DNA from: Crocodylus rhombifer
Lineage: Eukaryota; Chordata; Crocodylia; Crocodylidae
Reading direction: 5' to 3'
Assembly (NCBI GenBank): GCA_038503035.1
Contig: JAVSML010025538.1
Location: forward strand, 1,152,380-1,216,379
Length of the DNA: 64,000 nt
In this document: positions 48,654 through 59,224 of the stretch, piece after piece
Numbering within the stretch: the stretch's first letter is position 1
Layout: each line of letters begins with the position of its first letter
Notes under the pieces: model-generated
Databases searched by the model: none
Told to the model about the DNA's origin: nothing
What the model saw: the letters and a program-made list of their open reading frames with translations, nothing else
Program-made: the position numbers and the translations under genes

Positions 48654-48797
48654 GGCTAGGGTCAGACATTACGCATAAACCAGTTTAAGTGATCAGAAAC
48701 TGGTTTAAATCTGTAACAGAGCAGATGTTCAGTGCACATAAGCCAGTTTGAAAATGGCTGAAACCAGTTTGGTATAAGCGTGGTTAAATGTATGTCA
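48654..48797 (+). mobile_element. Harbinger-like MITE, copy D, truncated
   Basis: GGCTAGGGTCAGACATTACG, AAACCAGTTTAAGTGATCAG, CAGATGTTCAGTGCACATAA and CCAGTTTGAAAATGGCTGAA match copies E and F in order. The match stops near 48797, where GC-rich sequence begins, so the last 45 or so bases of the family unit are missing. Confidence 0.7.
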
Positions 48798-49089
48798 CAG
48801 GGCGGGAGCCCAGGAGCGGCCGTGATCTCTCCTGGCATCCCCGACCGTGTCAAGTGGGTGTCTACACACCCTCATTATCTCACCCGCCATGTCTTGCTGG
48901 TAAATAATATGAAAGGGAGGCTGCCTTTTACCCCCTTGAGCACGGTGCTCTTAGTTATCTCAGCCCTTTGTCCCGTGTAGGATGATCTAGTGCACCCAGC
49001 CCTGTGGGCTGTGCGTGGCTCCTACCGCCCCTAATACCATGCCCCAAGCCTCTCAGTTGTCCCGGACATTGTTAAGTCTATTATCTCCT

Positions 49090-49560
49090 CTTGGAGGCCC
49101 TTTCCGGGGCCTCTCCCCATATGCTCGCCCTCTCTGGGCCTCTACCCACATGCTCGCCCTCCCTCGGGCCTTCTTAGTCCTGTGCGCCCTCCTTTGGGCT
49201 TCTACCCGTACGCTCGCCCTTCTCCGGGCTTCTTCTTGTGCCCGCACTGGGGCCTATGTGCGCCCTCCCTGGGGCTTACCCCAATACCATGCCGTGCGCC
49301 CTCCCTGGGGCTTACCCCAATACCATGCCGTGCGCCCTCCCTGGGGCTTACCCCAATACCATGCCGTGCGCCCTCCCTGGGGCTTACCCCGATCCGAATG
49401 CTAAATCACCCTCCCTGGGCTTATCCCGATCCAAATGCTAATCACCCTCCCTGGGGCTCTACTCGCGCCCGCGCCCACACTGGGGCCTTGCTCACGCGAT
49501 TCCTGCCCACACTGGGGCCTATGTGCCTCGTGCTCCCCGCGCTCGGGGCTCAGATGGCCA
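49090..49560 (+). repeat. Complex minisatellite, 29 to 37-base units
   Basis: Units share CGCCCTCCCTGGGGC-type cores. Three perfect 36-base units lie at 49261-49296, 49297-49332 and 49333-49368, with a fourth starting at 49369. Flanking units (29 to 37 bases) are diverged. The identical central units imply recent local expansion. Confidence 0.9.
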
Positions 49561-49770
49561 TAGCCGTGCCTGGCCCCCGGACCCACCTTCCCAGGTCACT
49601 CAAACGCACTGGGCTCCTTGCCCCACTCGACACTGCCCCACTGGGACTGGGGTCTATGCAACCCCCAAAAGGCAGCACCCTCTTTGGTGCCAGGAACCCC
49701 CACGCTACTGGGGAGCTCCCCTGAGGCCTCCTCCAACCCCTACAGCCTCACCCAGTCCTCCGGTATAACA

Positions 49771-49851
49771 ACAAACAAAACCATAAGCCAATTGGCTATA
49801 ACACAAAACCCAAGCCTCTTGGCTAAAACGTAAACCCTAAGCTCTCAGGCT
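49771..49851 (+). repeat. 27-base tandem repeat, three units
   Basis: Units 49771-49797, 49798-49824 and 49825-49851 each contain AACC(A/C)(T/A)AAGC and end in GGCT. Diverged from each other. Confidence 0.75.
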
Positions 49852-49998
49852 CATCAACATTACCATCCCGGCCAGGGGTTTCTCTGCCTGGTATTCTCCA
49901 CCTAAGCTACTCAGGTCAGCAGGCTTCTCATGCCCTGCTTACTCCCGCAGAGCTCCATCTTCTACAACTGCCAGAGGAGAACTGACTGATTGGCCTCA

Positions 49999-50018
49999 GC
50001 CTGTGCTGTTTATATAGG
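49999..50018 (-). promoter_or_regulatory. TATA-like promoter motif in the GC-rich element
   Basis: On the minus strand CCTATATAAACAGCACAGGC lies between GC-rich upstream sequence and a CCAAT-containing downstream stretch. It looks like an RNA polymerase II core promoter of a mobile element; activity is unknown. Confidence 0.35.
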
Positions 50019-50190
50019 CCAGGCCCTGCCCCCTTCCCGTTCAGCTGACCTCAGTGGTTGCCGCAGCAACCCACACCTGTCCTTTAGGTGAAGTTGTGGA
50101 GAGAGGCTATTGTTTTGCTAATTGGGTGATAAAGACTATTATCAGGAACCCCTGCCCCCACCCCTGGCCACCCAGCTTGCTCGCCTGTCA

Positions 50191-50389
50191 GTTTGCTGCA
50201 GACAGTATGATGAAGCAAGGAGGGAGTTTGAAAAGCTACTTTTCATCAACAGATGCATGCACTGCACACCTCCTCTTGCCTCAGAGTGCTAGCCCAGGGC
50301 TATGTACCTGATGCCTTTAACAGTGATGTAGAGTCAAGTCCTGTTTCCCATATCAGTTACTTTCTGCAGCTGTATTAAATACACAAGCT
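50191..50389. other. Junction between the GC-rich block and CR1
   Basis: No feature recognised; may hold the left edge of the CR1 copy. Confidence 0.4.
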
Positions 50390-51080
50390 AAGGTAATGGC
50401 CAATTGGCACTTCCAGTTAGAAAATATGAACATGAGTCATCAGTGTGATGAACTCATCAGCAAAGCTAACTGCACTTTACCATATATCAGCAGATCCATG
50501 ACAAATAGAACAAAGGAGGTGATACTTCTCCTTTATGCGGCATTGGTCAGATCACAGTTGAAGTACTGCGTCCCGTTTTGGGCACCATACTTCAAGAAGA
50601 GTATTGATAGACTCGAAAGGGTCCAGAGGAGGGCTACTCATATGGTTAGGGGCTTACAGGGAAAGCCCTATGAAGAGAAACTGAGGGACCTGGACCTCTT
50701 CAGCCTCCACAAGAGAAGGCTTAGAGGTGATCTTGTGAACACCTACAAATTCATTAGAGGGATGCAGCAAGCGATTGGAGATGTTCTGTTCACTAGGGCA
50801 CCTTTTGGGGTAAGAAGGAACAATGGTGACAAACTGACAGAGCAGATTTAGGCTAGATGTCAGGAAAAACTTCTTCACGGTAAGGGTGGCCAAAATTTGG
50901 AATGGGCTTCCAAGGGAAGTGATGCTCTCTCCTACTTTGGGGGACTTTAAGAGGAGGCTAGATAGGCATCTGCTTAGGGTCATCTGACCCTAGCAGTCTT
51001 TCCTGCCTAGGCAGGGGGTTGAACTCGATGATCTGTTAAGGTCCCTTCTGATCCTAGTATATATGAATCTATGAATAAAT
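50390..51080 (+). mobile_element. CR1 LINE, 5'-truncated, with 3' tail
   Basis: Contains the C-terminal part of CR1 ORF2, the short 3' untranslated region (CTTTCCTGCCTAGGCAGGGG, GTTGAACTCGATGATCTGTT, AAGGTCCCTTCTGATCCTAG) and a tail of TATGAATC-type repeats at 51059-51078. The 5' limit is approximate. This is the longest CR1 fragment in the window. Confidence 0.9.
50396..50987 (+). pseudogene. CR1 ORF2 reverse-transcriptase C-terminal region, frameshifted
   Basis: ORF2 of CR1 encodes an endonuclease and reverse transcriptase that copy the element into the genome. Only the region after the reverse-transcriptase catalytic core remains, with family motifs such as RTKEVILLLYAALVRSQLKY, RLERVQRRATHMVRGL and LFSLHKRRLRGDLVNTYKF. 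The frame stops at 50849-50851, but a +1 shift continues it from 50847 ([20 protein letters not shown], then a PREV-containing stretch) to TGA at 50985-50987. The endonuclease and catalytic YxDD motif are absent, so it is non-functional. Its first ATG is just where the open frame begins, not a natural start. Confidence 0.85.
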
Positions 51081-51116
51081 GCAGCTGACTATCTCCTCCT
51101 CTTATTCACCTTTTCT

Positions 51117-51304
51117 GGTTAGGGACAGAAGTTACACATAAACTGGCTTAAGTAATCAGGAACTGGTTTAAACCCATAACAAAACAGAAGTTCAGTGCAC
51201 ATAAACCAGTTTCAAAATGGTTAAAACTTATTTAAAATAAACCTTGTTGAATGTAGTAGACCTGTTTTGGGTCAAACCAGTTTATTAAGCTTCTGTCCCA
51301 GACC
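51117..51304 (+). mobile_element. Harbinger-like element end, copy E (188 bases)
   Basis: Left end GGTTAGGGACAGAAGTTACA; right end in reverse complement GGTCTGGGACAGAAGCTTAA, both continuing to ATAAACTGG. The interior carries the family words AACTGGTTTAAACCCATAAC and CAGAAGTTCAGTGCACATAA. Similarity to copy F continues weakly past the right end, so the 188-base unit may be part of a longer element. Confidence 0.75.
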
Positions 51305-51770
51305 TTTTCCTGGTTTAAGTTAAATCAGAGTCCCCAAGCATCCCAGCATGCTTTCCAGCCCTGGGCTGGGCTGTGTTGTCTGGAAAAGGGGAAGAGGCAG
51401 CTCTGCCCCCCACCCCCAAGGCAAACTCTGGCAGGGGGCTGGGGCCAGGGATGGGGCTTAAAACCCACTTCCCCGAGTATGGAGCTGCCCAGCCCTGCTA
51501 AACTTAATCTGCCCTGTCCTTGTAAACTGAAAATGGCTGTAACTGTGGACTACAAAACTCAGAGGCACCTGAAAGCAGGAAGAGGAAGTTATAAGCAACC
51601 CTGCAGAGTCCTGTTTCTGTGATTCTGGGCTGCAAATCCCAGAGACCTCAGGGGCAGCATGAAGAAGTACTGAACACATAGCCCATACTGGCTGTGTCAG
51701 ACAGCTGTGCTCTAGCACCCCCAAGCTTCCGGCATGAGCTACTGCAGGCATGTGGCTGCATTTCCTGAAT
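51305..51770. repeat. GC-moderate repeat flank of copy E
   Basis: Contains CAAGCATCCCAGCATGCTTT, CCAGCCCTGGGCTGGGCTGT and two CTGCAAATCCCAGAG/CTACAAAACTCAGAG-type motifs resembling the ACTACAACTCCCAG word common in vertebrate repeats. Minus-strand frames here are not genes. Confidence 0.4.
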
Positions 51771-52379
51771 CAAAAGTGAATGCATTTCCAGTTGTTTCTC
51801 AGTTTCATCTCTCCATCTTAGACTAACCTGAAAAGACTGAATTGATTCAGCCTTGGGTTTTCTGACAGTTTGTACTTAGCCTCCAAGTGCAGCAAGGAAA
51901 GAGTGGAAGGTAAACCAGCTATATAATATCTACGCTTTATCAGAACTGCTTTAGGGAAATGATAGCCACTATTCCATAGCTAAGTGATTAGTATCAACAA
52001 TTCTGATTTTCTTACATAATCTCTTTTCTTCTTCAAATTTATACCTGCCAAGATTTACTTGTATTTTAATAGCTGATGTCAGACAAGCAACATGCAGAAA
52101 GTTCCATCTCAGGACTATAATTTTAAATACAATGAGACTCACATCAACTGTCACATTGACATGCAGAAAATTATTCCACGTGGACTTCTAAAGTGCATCC
52201 TAAAAGCTTTAAAGAACAAGTACATTTTTTAAAGAATTTAAATTGATGATCATGTTTTTTTAAGTAATTTGTCTAATGTGACCCTATACTCATTTCTCCA
52301 ACATCACTTCCAATGTGCTGCCTCCTGTCAAATCAACAAAAAAGCCTAACAGCACATCTAAATTTGTGTTCATTTGACT
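51771..52379. other. AT-rich DNA, nothing recognised
   Basis: No repeat or gene signature recognised. Confidence 0.5.
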
Positions 52380-53170
52380 TCTGCAGGATTATCTTTGCCA
52401 CGTCAAGCATTATAAGTAAATCAAAGATGCTTCTCAGGGGCTGTAAGAGTAGGACTAATCTCCAGACAAATATTTAGAAGGCAGCTTAGGCTGTTCTGCC
52501 TTTAATCGTTTCCAACTGATTTGACTTATTCTAATTACAGCCTTTATGTTATAAAAGCCATTTTTATGTTGCTGAGGAGCAGTTTCATTGCAAATACATG
52601 AATTTTTGCTGAGTTTCTGTTCCCATGTCGATTGTGGAAATGGTACTCTCTAGCTTTCCTCTAATTAGAAAAACACACTGCACAAAGCATCAACCATTTT
52701 TAGCATTAATAACATAGTGACAGTGTCCTTTTGTGTGTCTTTCAATAATTTCTCAAAATATGACACCACAAAGCCACCGTTTCCCACTTGGGTATCATAT
52801 TAGGAGCAATTTTCACATTTTTGCATATTACATTTATTCAAAAACTGAACTGCGTCTTTGAAAAAGATGTTTTGTAATTTAATCCAACAGAATAAGATAA
52901 TTAAGCTCTAGGAGAGTTTACGGTAAGGTGCACTTTGTGCCCATGAACTTGGAAAATTCAAACACTCATACTGCAAAGCAGATTAAACGCATCCTTTGAC
53001 AAAGCAGACATCATGGCTATTTGTTTCTTTTAGTGCTTGCTTACTATGCTATCATTTCCTATAATGAACAGACGGCCCAGACAATACAATTTTGCTCTGC
53101 ATCAACTCGCAGACTTTTCTTGCTGTTTAATGGAAATCAAACTGTGTTATCCTAACAATGTGGACAATAG
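52380..53170. promoter_or_regulatory. Candidate conserved non-coding element
   Basis: An 800-base repeat-free stretch rich in homeodomain-type cores (TAATTA at 52662-52667; GATAATTAAG near 52898) with no homopolymers or microsatellites. The texture resembles long conserved vertebrate enhancers. No coding frame. Inference only. Confidence 0.3.
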
Positions 53171-54559
53171 AAAAGGAGGTTGAGTCGTCATGAAACTAGT
53201 AACATATGTCTACTCCAATTTCAATGAATCACTAAATAAGTAACAAATGTAACTGCTTTAGTTCAAGAGACCAGGTCATTTATGTATGGTCAAAGCTGAT
53301 CAGTGCAAAGGGAGCAGTGATATGATACAAATCATGCATGCCATAACATTTATTCCATGGAGCTATAGCATAGGATTGTAAAACACCATGGTAAGCTTGC
53401 TCTTCCAGAGGAACATGGAATCAACATTAACATTATGACAAGGTCAATACAGGTGAAAAAAAATATAGTACTAACAAGGTGGTAGACATGGACCAGAACG
53501 TTTCTGGACTGAACTCAGGAAGAGAAAAGCAATTGGAAAGCTATGAGTGCGGAAGTTGGAAATTCTTTTCTGTGTTTTCAGTTCTTTTTTGGACAGAAAT
53601 ATTTCCTGAACATGCACCACCTAATACACTATAGGGTATACTCTTCATTATGAATAATGGAAAGATAATCTGTGATGCACGTACTCTAGAAGACACTGTG
53701 GCATTGGTCCAGCATGCAGTTGTCTTTCAGTTTCTAGGGGCCTGCTAGGATAAGAGGACAAAACCATAGTCTTGCTCTTGCTCATGTTCCCCCTCTGGAA
53801 AACGAGAAACCTTCCTAGTAAGGAAATAGGGGAGGCAGCTTCCACTTACCCTTTTTTAATAGCTGTGGGGATTAGTGTAGTGTATTTTGCTGAACTGGTC
53901 TTTATAAAACCACCAATCTCATTCCATTTGCAACTTCCTTATAACTTGCCCATACTCAACTTTAGCTCCAGAATTGCTCTGCTGTTCATGAAAAGTTAAA
54001 GGCTGGTGAGCTCTGACTCAACCTGCACTTTGCACTTTCACATAGGGACTAGCACCATCTGCATTTTATAAGTAATTAGGAAAGCACCTGTTTTTGCTTA
54101 GATGCATCACATTTCTCATACTTCTATCTAACGAACTACAACATTTTACAACTTAGATATCCTTGAAAAGAAGCATGTCAGCTAATATAGCTACTCTACA
54201 TTGTCTTTGTTAAAATCCAGTAGTCAAAATCCCTGTAGCCTGGGCCTTCTCAGCACACAATGCAAGCTTACTATTTCCAGCATGTCCTACTACCCCAAAA
54301 TTGCTAAGGTATAACATCAAAGAAGTACACATTGTTTTCCCGTCCTTTCCCTCGCCTATTAACAATGGGAATTTTGATATTACAAGAGATTGCCAAGTAC
54401 TGGGAACGACTATATAGCTACACACATACACACACACTTAGAGGTGCATATGCAGGTTTATCTAGTTCTTCATGTATTCATATAGAAAGGAGACAACCAT
54501 GATGTTTGGGAATAATGTATCCCTGGAATTATTTGTGGATCAATGACTGAAAAGCAGTT
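53171..54559. other. Single-copy-like AT-rich DNA
   Basis: No repeat or gene signature recognised; a short (AC)n lies near 54420. Confidence 0.5.
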
Positions 54560-54680
54560 GTGAGATTCAAAGATTTCTTAGGTGATATCTTTTATTGGAC
54601 CAGTTGCATGGTTGGGATAAAGTTAGACAAGCTTTTAAATGCAAGGCATTCTTCATCCAAAAGTAGTTAAGCTTCCAGCA
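54560..54680 (+). mobile_element. Fragment of the GATATCTTTTATTAGACCAAC repeat family
   Basis: GATATCTTTTATTGGACCAG (54584-54603), then an AAGCTTTTAAATGC run and CATTCTTCATCC, parallel to the arms at 21726-21907. Single arm only. Confidence 0.65.
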
Positions 54681-55069
54681 AGTTACACAGGTAAGCCTAG
54701 TCAAATATCAATAAAACCTTCATACTAAACCAAAGTATCAGGTATTATTCCATATCGGTTTTTTTCAGAAAAGACCTTGAAGTATGAATTTAGAAAGTTA
54801 TAAAATATTTTATTTGCAGGGGAAGGAAGAGTATGGGGAAAGGAAGGAGGTATCTCTCTGTTTGGAAAATTCAGGTTGTTTTAGCAATCCCCAAATGCAC
54901 AGGCCTCAGAGCATGAGACTATAACAGATACGTTGTAGAAACTTCTACAAATTATGCAGTATAGTATTTCTACTCACAGTGTCATGCCGTTCAAGTCTGA
55001 TATCTTGTCACTTCTGACTAAGCTGAGACAAAAGGTTGGGAGGGGTGGAATCACCCTGGTTCCCTCGCT
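54681..55069. other. AT-rich DNA, nothing recognised
   Basis: No repeat or gene signature recognised. Confidence 0.5.
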
Positions 55070-55528
55070 AAGACTATGTACAGAAATTACATTTAGATCA
55101 GCCTACCTGGTGGGTGCAATCTAAAGTAGTTCACGTAAGTAGGTAGGATTAACCTGACTCAGTGAATGTCTTTACAGGTTTGGAGCAAGCCCCGGGGCTG
55201 GGAAAGCCCAACCGTTCAACCCAGCTCTGCAGCTGTGCTCTTCCTACTCTCCCAATCCTGACTGAGCTATTTTTATCCCTCTGACTCCACTCCCATCCAT
55301 GGATGGACAATCCTCCCCCACAGAGATCCACCAACCCTCCTGATCCTACAAAATGCCCCTGCAGACCTGCTTGCCTCCACCACTGCCAACCTGGAGTCAT
55401 TTACACTGGGTTACCTGTGCGGTGCCAGCACTGGTTAATGCCTGTTCATGCCACACCTGGTCTATGATCATGCAGTTTAGTTTGAGCTGTGTGATCATAG
55501 AATGAGTGTGGCAAATGTCTGTACACAC
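55070..55528. mobile_element. Non-autonomous DNA element with GTACAGA-type ends
   Basis: Left end GACTATGTACAGAAATTACA; right end in reverse complement GGTGTGTACAGACATTTGCC, resembling the Harbinger-like family ends. The interior is GC-rich, with a perfect CTATGATCA/TGATCATAG hairpin (55462-55500) near the right end. The 83-codon minus-strand frame is compositional. Confidence 0.55.
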
Positions 55529-57280
55529 CCTGTCTCCCTGCAGCTTTGATGTGCGGGGAGGGGAGAAGCACAGTGTTGCAAATATTGCCTTTGTTTCCCC
55601 ATCTGCTTCAGAACCTCTATACTTTCCACCACAGAGAGTTTCTTAGAGAGAAAAATGCTAATATCAGAGCCAAAATCTTCCTGATTTATATCACCTACAA
55701 ACATATTGATTTCAGTAGGTCTTGAAGAGGTGAAGTCAAGGGAGAATTTTTCAGATAAGTAATAATTCTACCTCATTGGATATGTATACTTCTTCTATCC
55801 AGTGAAAAATATGAAGCAGTATGTGGAAAAAGCAAACAAGGGGAATTATGGAGTTCTCCTGTTCCTTTTTTCCATAGCACAGCAGATGGAAACCCCCTAT
55901 AGAAACAGCTGATAAAATTAAACAAAAAAGTACCTATCGTGGGGCGGGCGGGCGGGGGTGGGGGTCATAATCTAAACAAGAATAATATCACTGCCAAAAT
56001 TTTTATATATGAAAATTCTGTATAAGAGAACTAATTTTTAATTAAGTTATGTGGGAATTTAGACAAAAGTTTATGAGGATAATTCCCACTTTATACTGTC
56101 AGATTATGTAGTATGGGATTGGGAAACCCAAAACCATTGCTTCTGACTACGAGGAGCAAGGACTAGAAAACTGTCAGTCAGGCTCCATTTCCCCAGCATC
56201 AGACAATCTCTGCACACATCATTTGCCCTATAATAAACCCTAAAGAAAAACCCAGGCAGAGATATTCAGTGTTTTGGAAAGTAGTCCTAAGCAGTTGGAG
56301 ATCACTTTCCCATTGATACACAATACTGCTCGTGCGGGGTTTTTTTACACCAAACTACACATGGAGCAAATGCCCCCAAAGTTTTAGGAATTGCCCCAGT
56401 GCTCTGATTAATGCTCCAGCAGAATCCCTACAAGGGATCAATGATCTTTTAGAGAAACAGAAATGAAGTATGCTCCAAACTTTCAGCATCATGGTTATGC
56501 ATGTCTACACTTTCTGGGGAAACTCTAAAACTTGATTAGGCTGCTATCTTTCAAAGCAGGAAAAACTCTCTCTGCATGAATATGTACCAAGTGACCACTG
56601 AGCACAAGTATATTTCTAAATGAGAAACTAACATTTTCTCATGCCATCTCTTCTTGTGATGATATTGCCATGGTGAATCAATGCAAGTAAAAGCTTCTTT
56701 TTTCCTCTCTGATCAAGAAACTTTCTTATAGTCTTTTCTTTAGCAAGTCTCAAATGTCTGATAAAAGTCTCAGCTTCTGGAGCTCACCTTCAAGGTCAGT
56801 CCTTAGCCTAAAAAACTTTATGTTTGTCTAGCCTGAATGTTCAGTGCTGGCATGACAAGGTTTCAAGCCTGGCTCACCACTGGGCTCTGACCTCCTCACC
56901 TGGCTTCCAGACTCTCTGGTCCTCCTCCCCCACGGGTATCTCGCCTGCTGCAACTTGATGTTCTAGTCTCGTAGGGGGCCTGGCACAGCAGGCAGATGCA
57001 GGCGCAATACAGATGCAGTGAGATTGCTTTAACTGCTTTAAAGCCAAATTCTGCTCTAACAACTGACATTACTAGTCAAAGGTTCTGCAACTTGTTATTC
57101 AGTCATGTACACAGATTCACGACATTGTCAAAATAATCATATACTGTTCTTTATTATTATCAGAAAGCAATAATGCTGACTTTTGCTAAGGCACAGAAAG
57201 CTGAAGAAAAAGAATTGTTTAACATGGTGGGGTTTTGAAATGCTTCGTCAGAAATGGGACTTATGATCTGGGTCACTAAA
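55529..57280. other. Mostly AT-rich DNA, one G-rich motif
   Basis: Contains the G-quadruplex-type run at 55941-55964 and a short GC-rich patch at 56870-57010. No gene or repeat family recognised. Confidence 0.45.
55941..55964 (+). other. G-quadruplex-type motif
   Basis: Five G-runs of 3 to 5 separated by single C or T: GGGGCGGGCGGGCGGGGGTG then GGGG. It meets the usual four-run, short-loop rule. Confidence 0.85.
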
Positions 57281-57467
57281 GGCTAGAGACAGAAATTACA
57301 CATAAGCTGGTATAAGTGACTGGAAATCTGTCTAACACAACAGCCGCTCAGCGCACATAGATGGGTTTCAAAATGGCACAACTCAGTTTAAGGTAGATTT
57401 GGATGGAAGTAGTATCAGATGTAATCTAATTAAGTTAGACTGCTCTATCAAACTTTTGCCCCAGATC
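57281..57467 (+). mobile_element. Harbinger-like element end, copy F (187 bases)
   Basis: GGCTAGAGACAGAAATTACA at the left, CATAGATGGGTTTCAAAATG inside, and a right end TTTTGCCCCAGATC pairing with the left. Same length as copy E within a base and the same orientation, and likewise followed by GC-rich sequence. Confidence 0.7.
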
Positions 57468-57489
57468 TGCTCTGGACTCAAATTAAGTG

Positions 57490-58430
57490 AGTCTCCTACG
57501 ATGTTTTGGGGACGCTGCTAGCCCCCATTTGCAGGGTGGCCCAGTGGCCCATGGCTCACACTGCTGCTCCAGCCCAGCACCTAGCCCTGGGCTGTCATAG
57601 AGCTCCTCTGGCCAGCCATAGCTCCCAGATCTGGTCAGGACACAGCCCAGAGCAGGAGCGGAGAGCCAACATGGATGCTTCTCTCAGGCTCTGCGCAGCC
57701 CTGGCTTGGCCGGCATGCAGCCCACAGCTAGCTGCGAGGGGGTGCAGGGGACGCCAACGCAGAGCCTTCCCTTAGGGTCACAGCTTCAGCTCAGCCAGCA
57801 TGCACCTCGGAGCTGGCAGAGGAGTGTGGGGGGAGAAGCCAACATGGACACTTCCCTCAGGGTCAAAAAAAAAAGGCCCGGCTCAGGCAGTACACAGTAC
57901 GCAGCCTGGAGCTGGCAGGGGGAGTACAGGCGAAGCTAACACAGAGCCTTCCCTTAGGATCTCCACAGCATGCAGCCTGGAGCTGGCAGGGGGAAGCCAA
58001 CATGGATGCCTCTCTCCAAGTCAGTGGCCAGGTCCAGAAGCTTAGCGGTTGCAGGGTGCAGTCGATGACCCTATGCAGGATGGCTGGCTGCTGGGCCGGG
58101 GGGCAAGAAGGTGCCCCACTCCCACACCGTCTTGTGACCAGGTGCAGAAGCACAGCCCACATGCAGCAGACACAGAAGCATCTGTGTTGGCTGCCCCCAT
58201 GGCTCCCCACCAACGCCAGGCTGTGTGCTGGCTGAGCCAGGGCTTTTTTTTGACCCTGAGAGAAGTGCCTGTGTTGGCTCCCCCCACACCCTCCCTGCCA
58301 GGTCTGGGTTGTGTGCTGGCCAAGACAGGACTGGCAAGTCTTGCGCTGGCTCTCTCCATACGCCCCTGCCAGCTCTGAGCTGTGTGCTGGCCGAGTTGGG
58401 GCTTTTTTTGACCCTGAATTATCCTTTTTT
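57490..58430. repeat. Inverted array of about 90-base GC-rich units
   Basis: On the plus strand, units beginning GCCAACATGGA or its variants occur at about 57666, 57756, 57838, 57935 and 57997, each followed by TTCCCT(C/T)AGGGTCA. From about 58160 the same units appear reverse-complemented (TGTGTTGGCT, TTTTTTGACCCTGAG, GCTGTGTGCTGGC(T/C)GAG at about 58220, 58310 and 58380). The two halves form a large imperfect palindrome centred near 58080. Long frames on both strands (up to 190 codons, minus) are translations of the array. Confidence 0.75.
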
Positions 58431-59224
58431 TTCAATTTGTCATCTTATAACATTTTTTTCTCCATTACAACCTAAGATTAAAAATAAACAAACAGATGAG
58501 AGTAGGACCATATTCAAGACCATACTATTACTCACTGATACGCAAGGGTTCAAAGATTTTCATTTGTGTGTGAAATGGTTAATAGAAATGGCCCAGCTGA
58601 GTAGCAAGTGAAATCTTCTGTTCAGTGTCCTCAGAGAAATAAATTGGCAGATTCTGCTCCCATTGTTGGTGGACAGGTGTCTTCATTACCAGGACAATCA
58701 ATCAAACTTAAAACCTTTGATTAGCGGGGAGACCAAGGACTGAATAGGCAGGGAGATCCATTTGCTCTATCACACTTACAAGATGTTCTTCTAGTCTAGA
58801 CTATACTGCACATGCATTACATGTACTATGAAAATATGATTTACCTTTCTCTGGTTCAATCCCTCATTTTGCAGAAAAATTAAGCACAATTAATAAAAAA
58901 GGAAAAGAACCATTGTATTGGTTTTACAATGCATGCCCGGCAGTTGCATGGCTGTGATAAATTCTATCAATAGTTGGTTGCAGTCTATGAGATTACAATG
59001 AAACATCTTTCATTCTTAATGTTTGCTTAAGATTCACCAGGTAAAAATAAATAATATAGGCAATTAACAGGTTGCAAAAACTAATTTATTCAGCTGTCTG
59101 ACATTTTCAAGAACAGAAGATAACTGGCAAATGTCATTGTTTGCCTTCACTGTGACTCTATGCAAACTTAGCCACTCTTATCTGAAAAGTCATTAGGATG
59201 CATATTATAGTCATATATAATGAT
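58431..59224. other. AT-rich DNA, nothing recognised
   Basis: No repeat or gene signature recognised. Confidence 0.5.

Larger units (their letters stand above)
48798..50190 (-). mobile_element. GC-rich composite element with minisatellites and a minus-strand TATA-like box
   Basis: A compositionally distinct 1.4-kb block. On the minus strand it carries CCTATATAAACAGCACAGGC (TATA-like, about 49999-50018) and, further along, a 27-base triple repeat and a long 30 to 37-base minisatellite, ending CCGCCCTGTGACA before AT-rich DNA. The order (TATA-like box, transcribed-looking region, tandem repeats) is compatible with the LTR or 5' region of a retroelement, but neither a TG...CA pair nor a coding region could be shown. 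Frames up to 180 codons on the plus strand are minisatellite translation. Confidence 0.45.

Noticed and set aside
49182..49724. 180-codon open frame on the plus strand
   Set aside because: It translates a 36-base minisatellite (12-residue repeats) in very GC-rich DNA; length is explained by repeat unit size and low stop density.
57863..58435. 190-codon open frame on the minus strand, the longest in the window
   Set aside because: It reads through the inverted 90-base array; overlapping frames on the other strand are equally open and no domain is visible.
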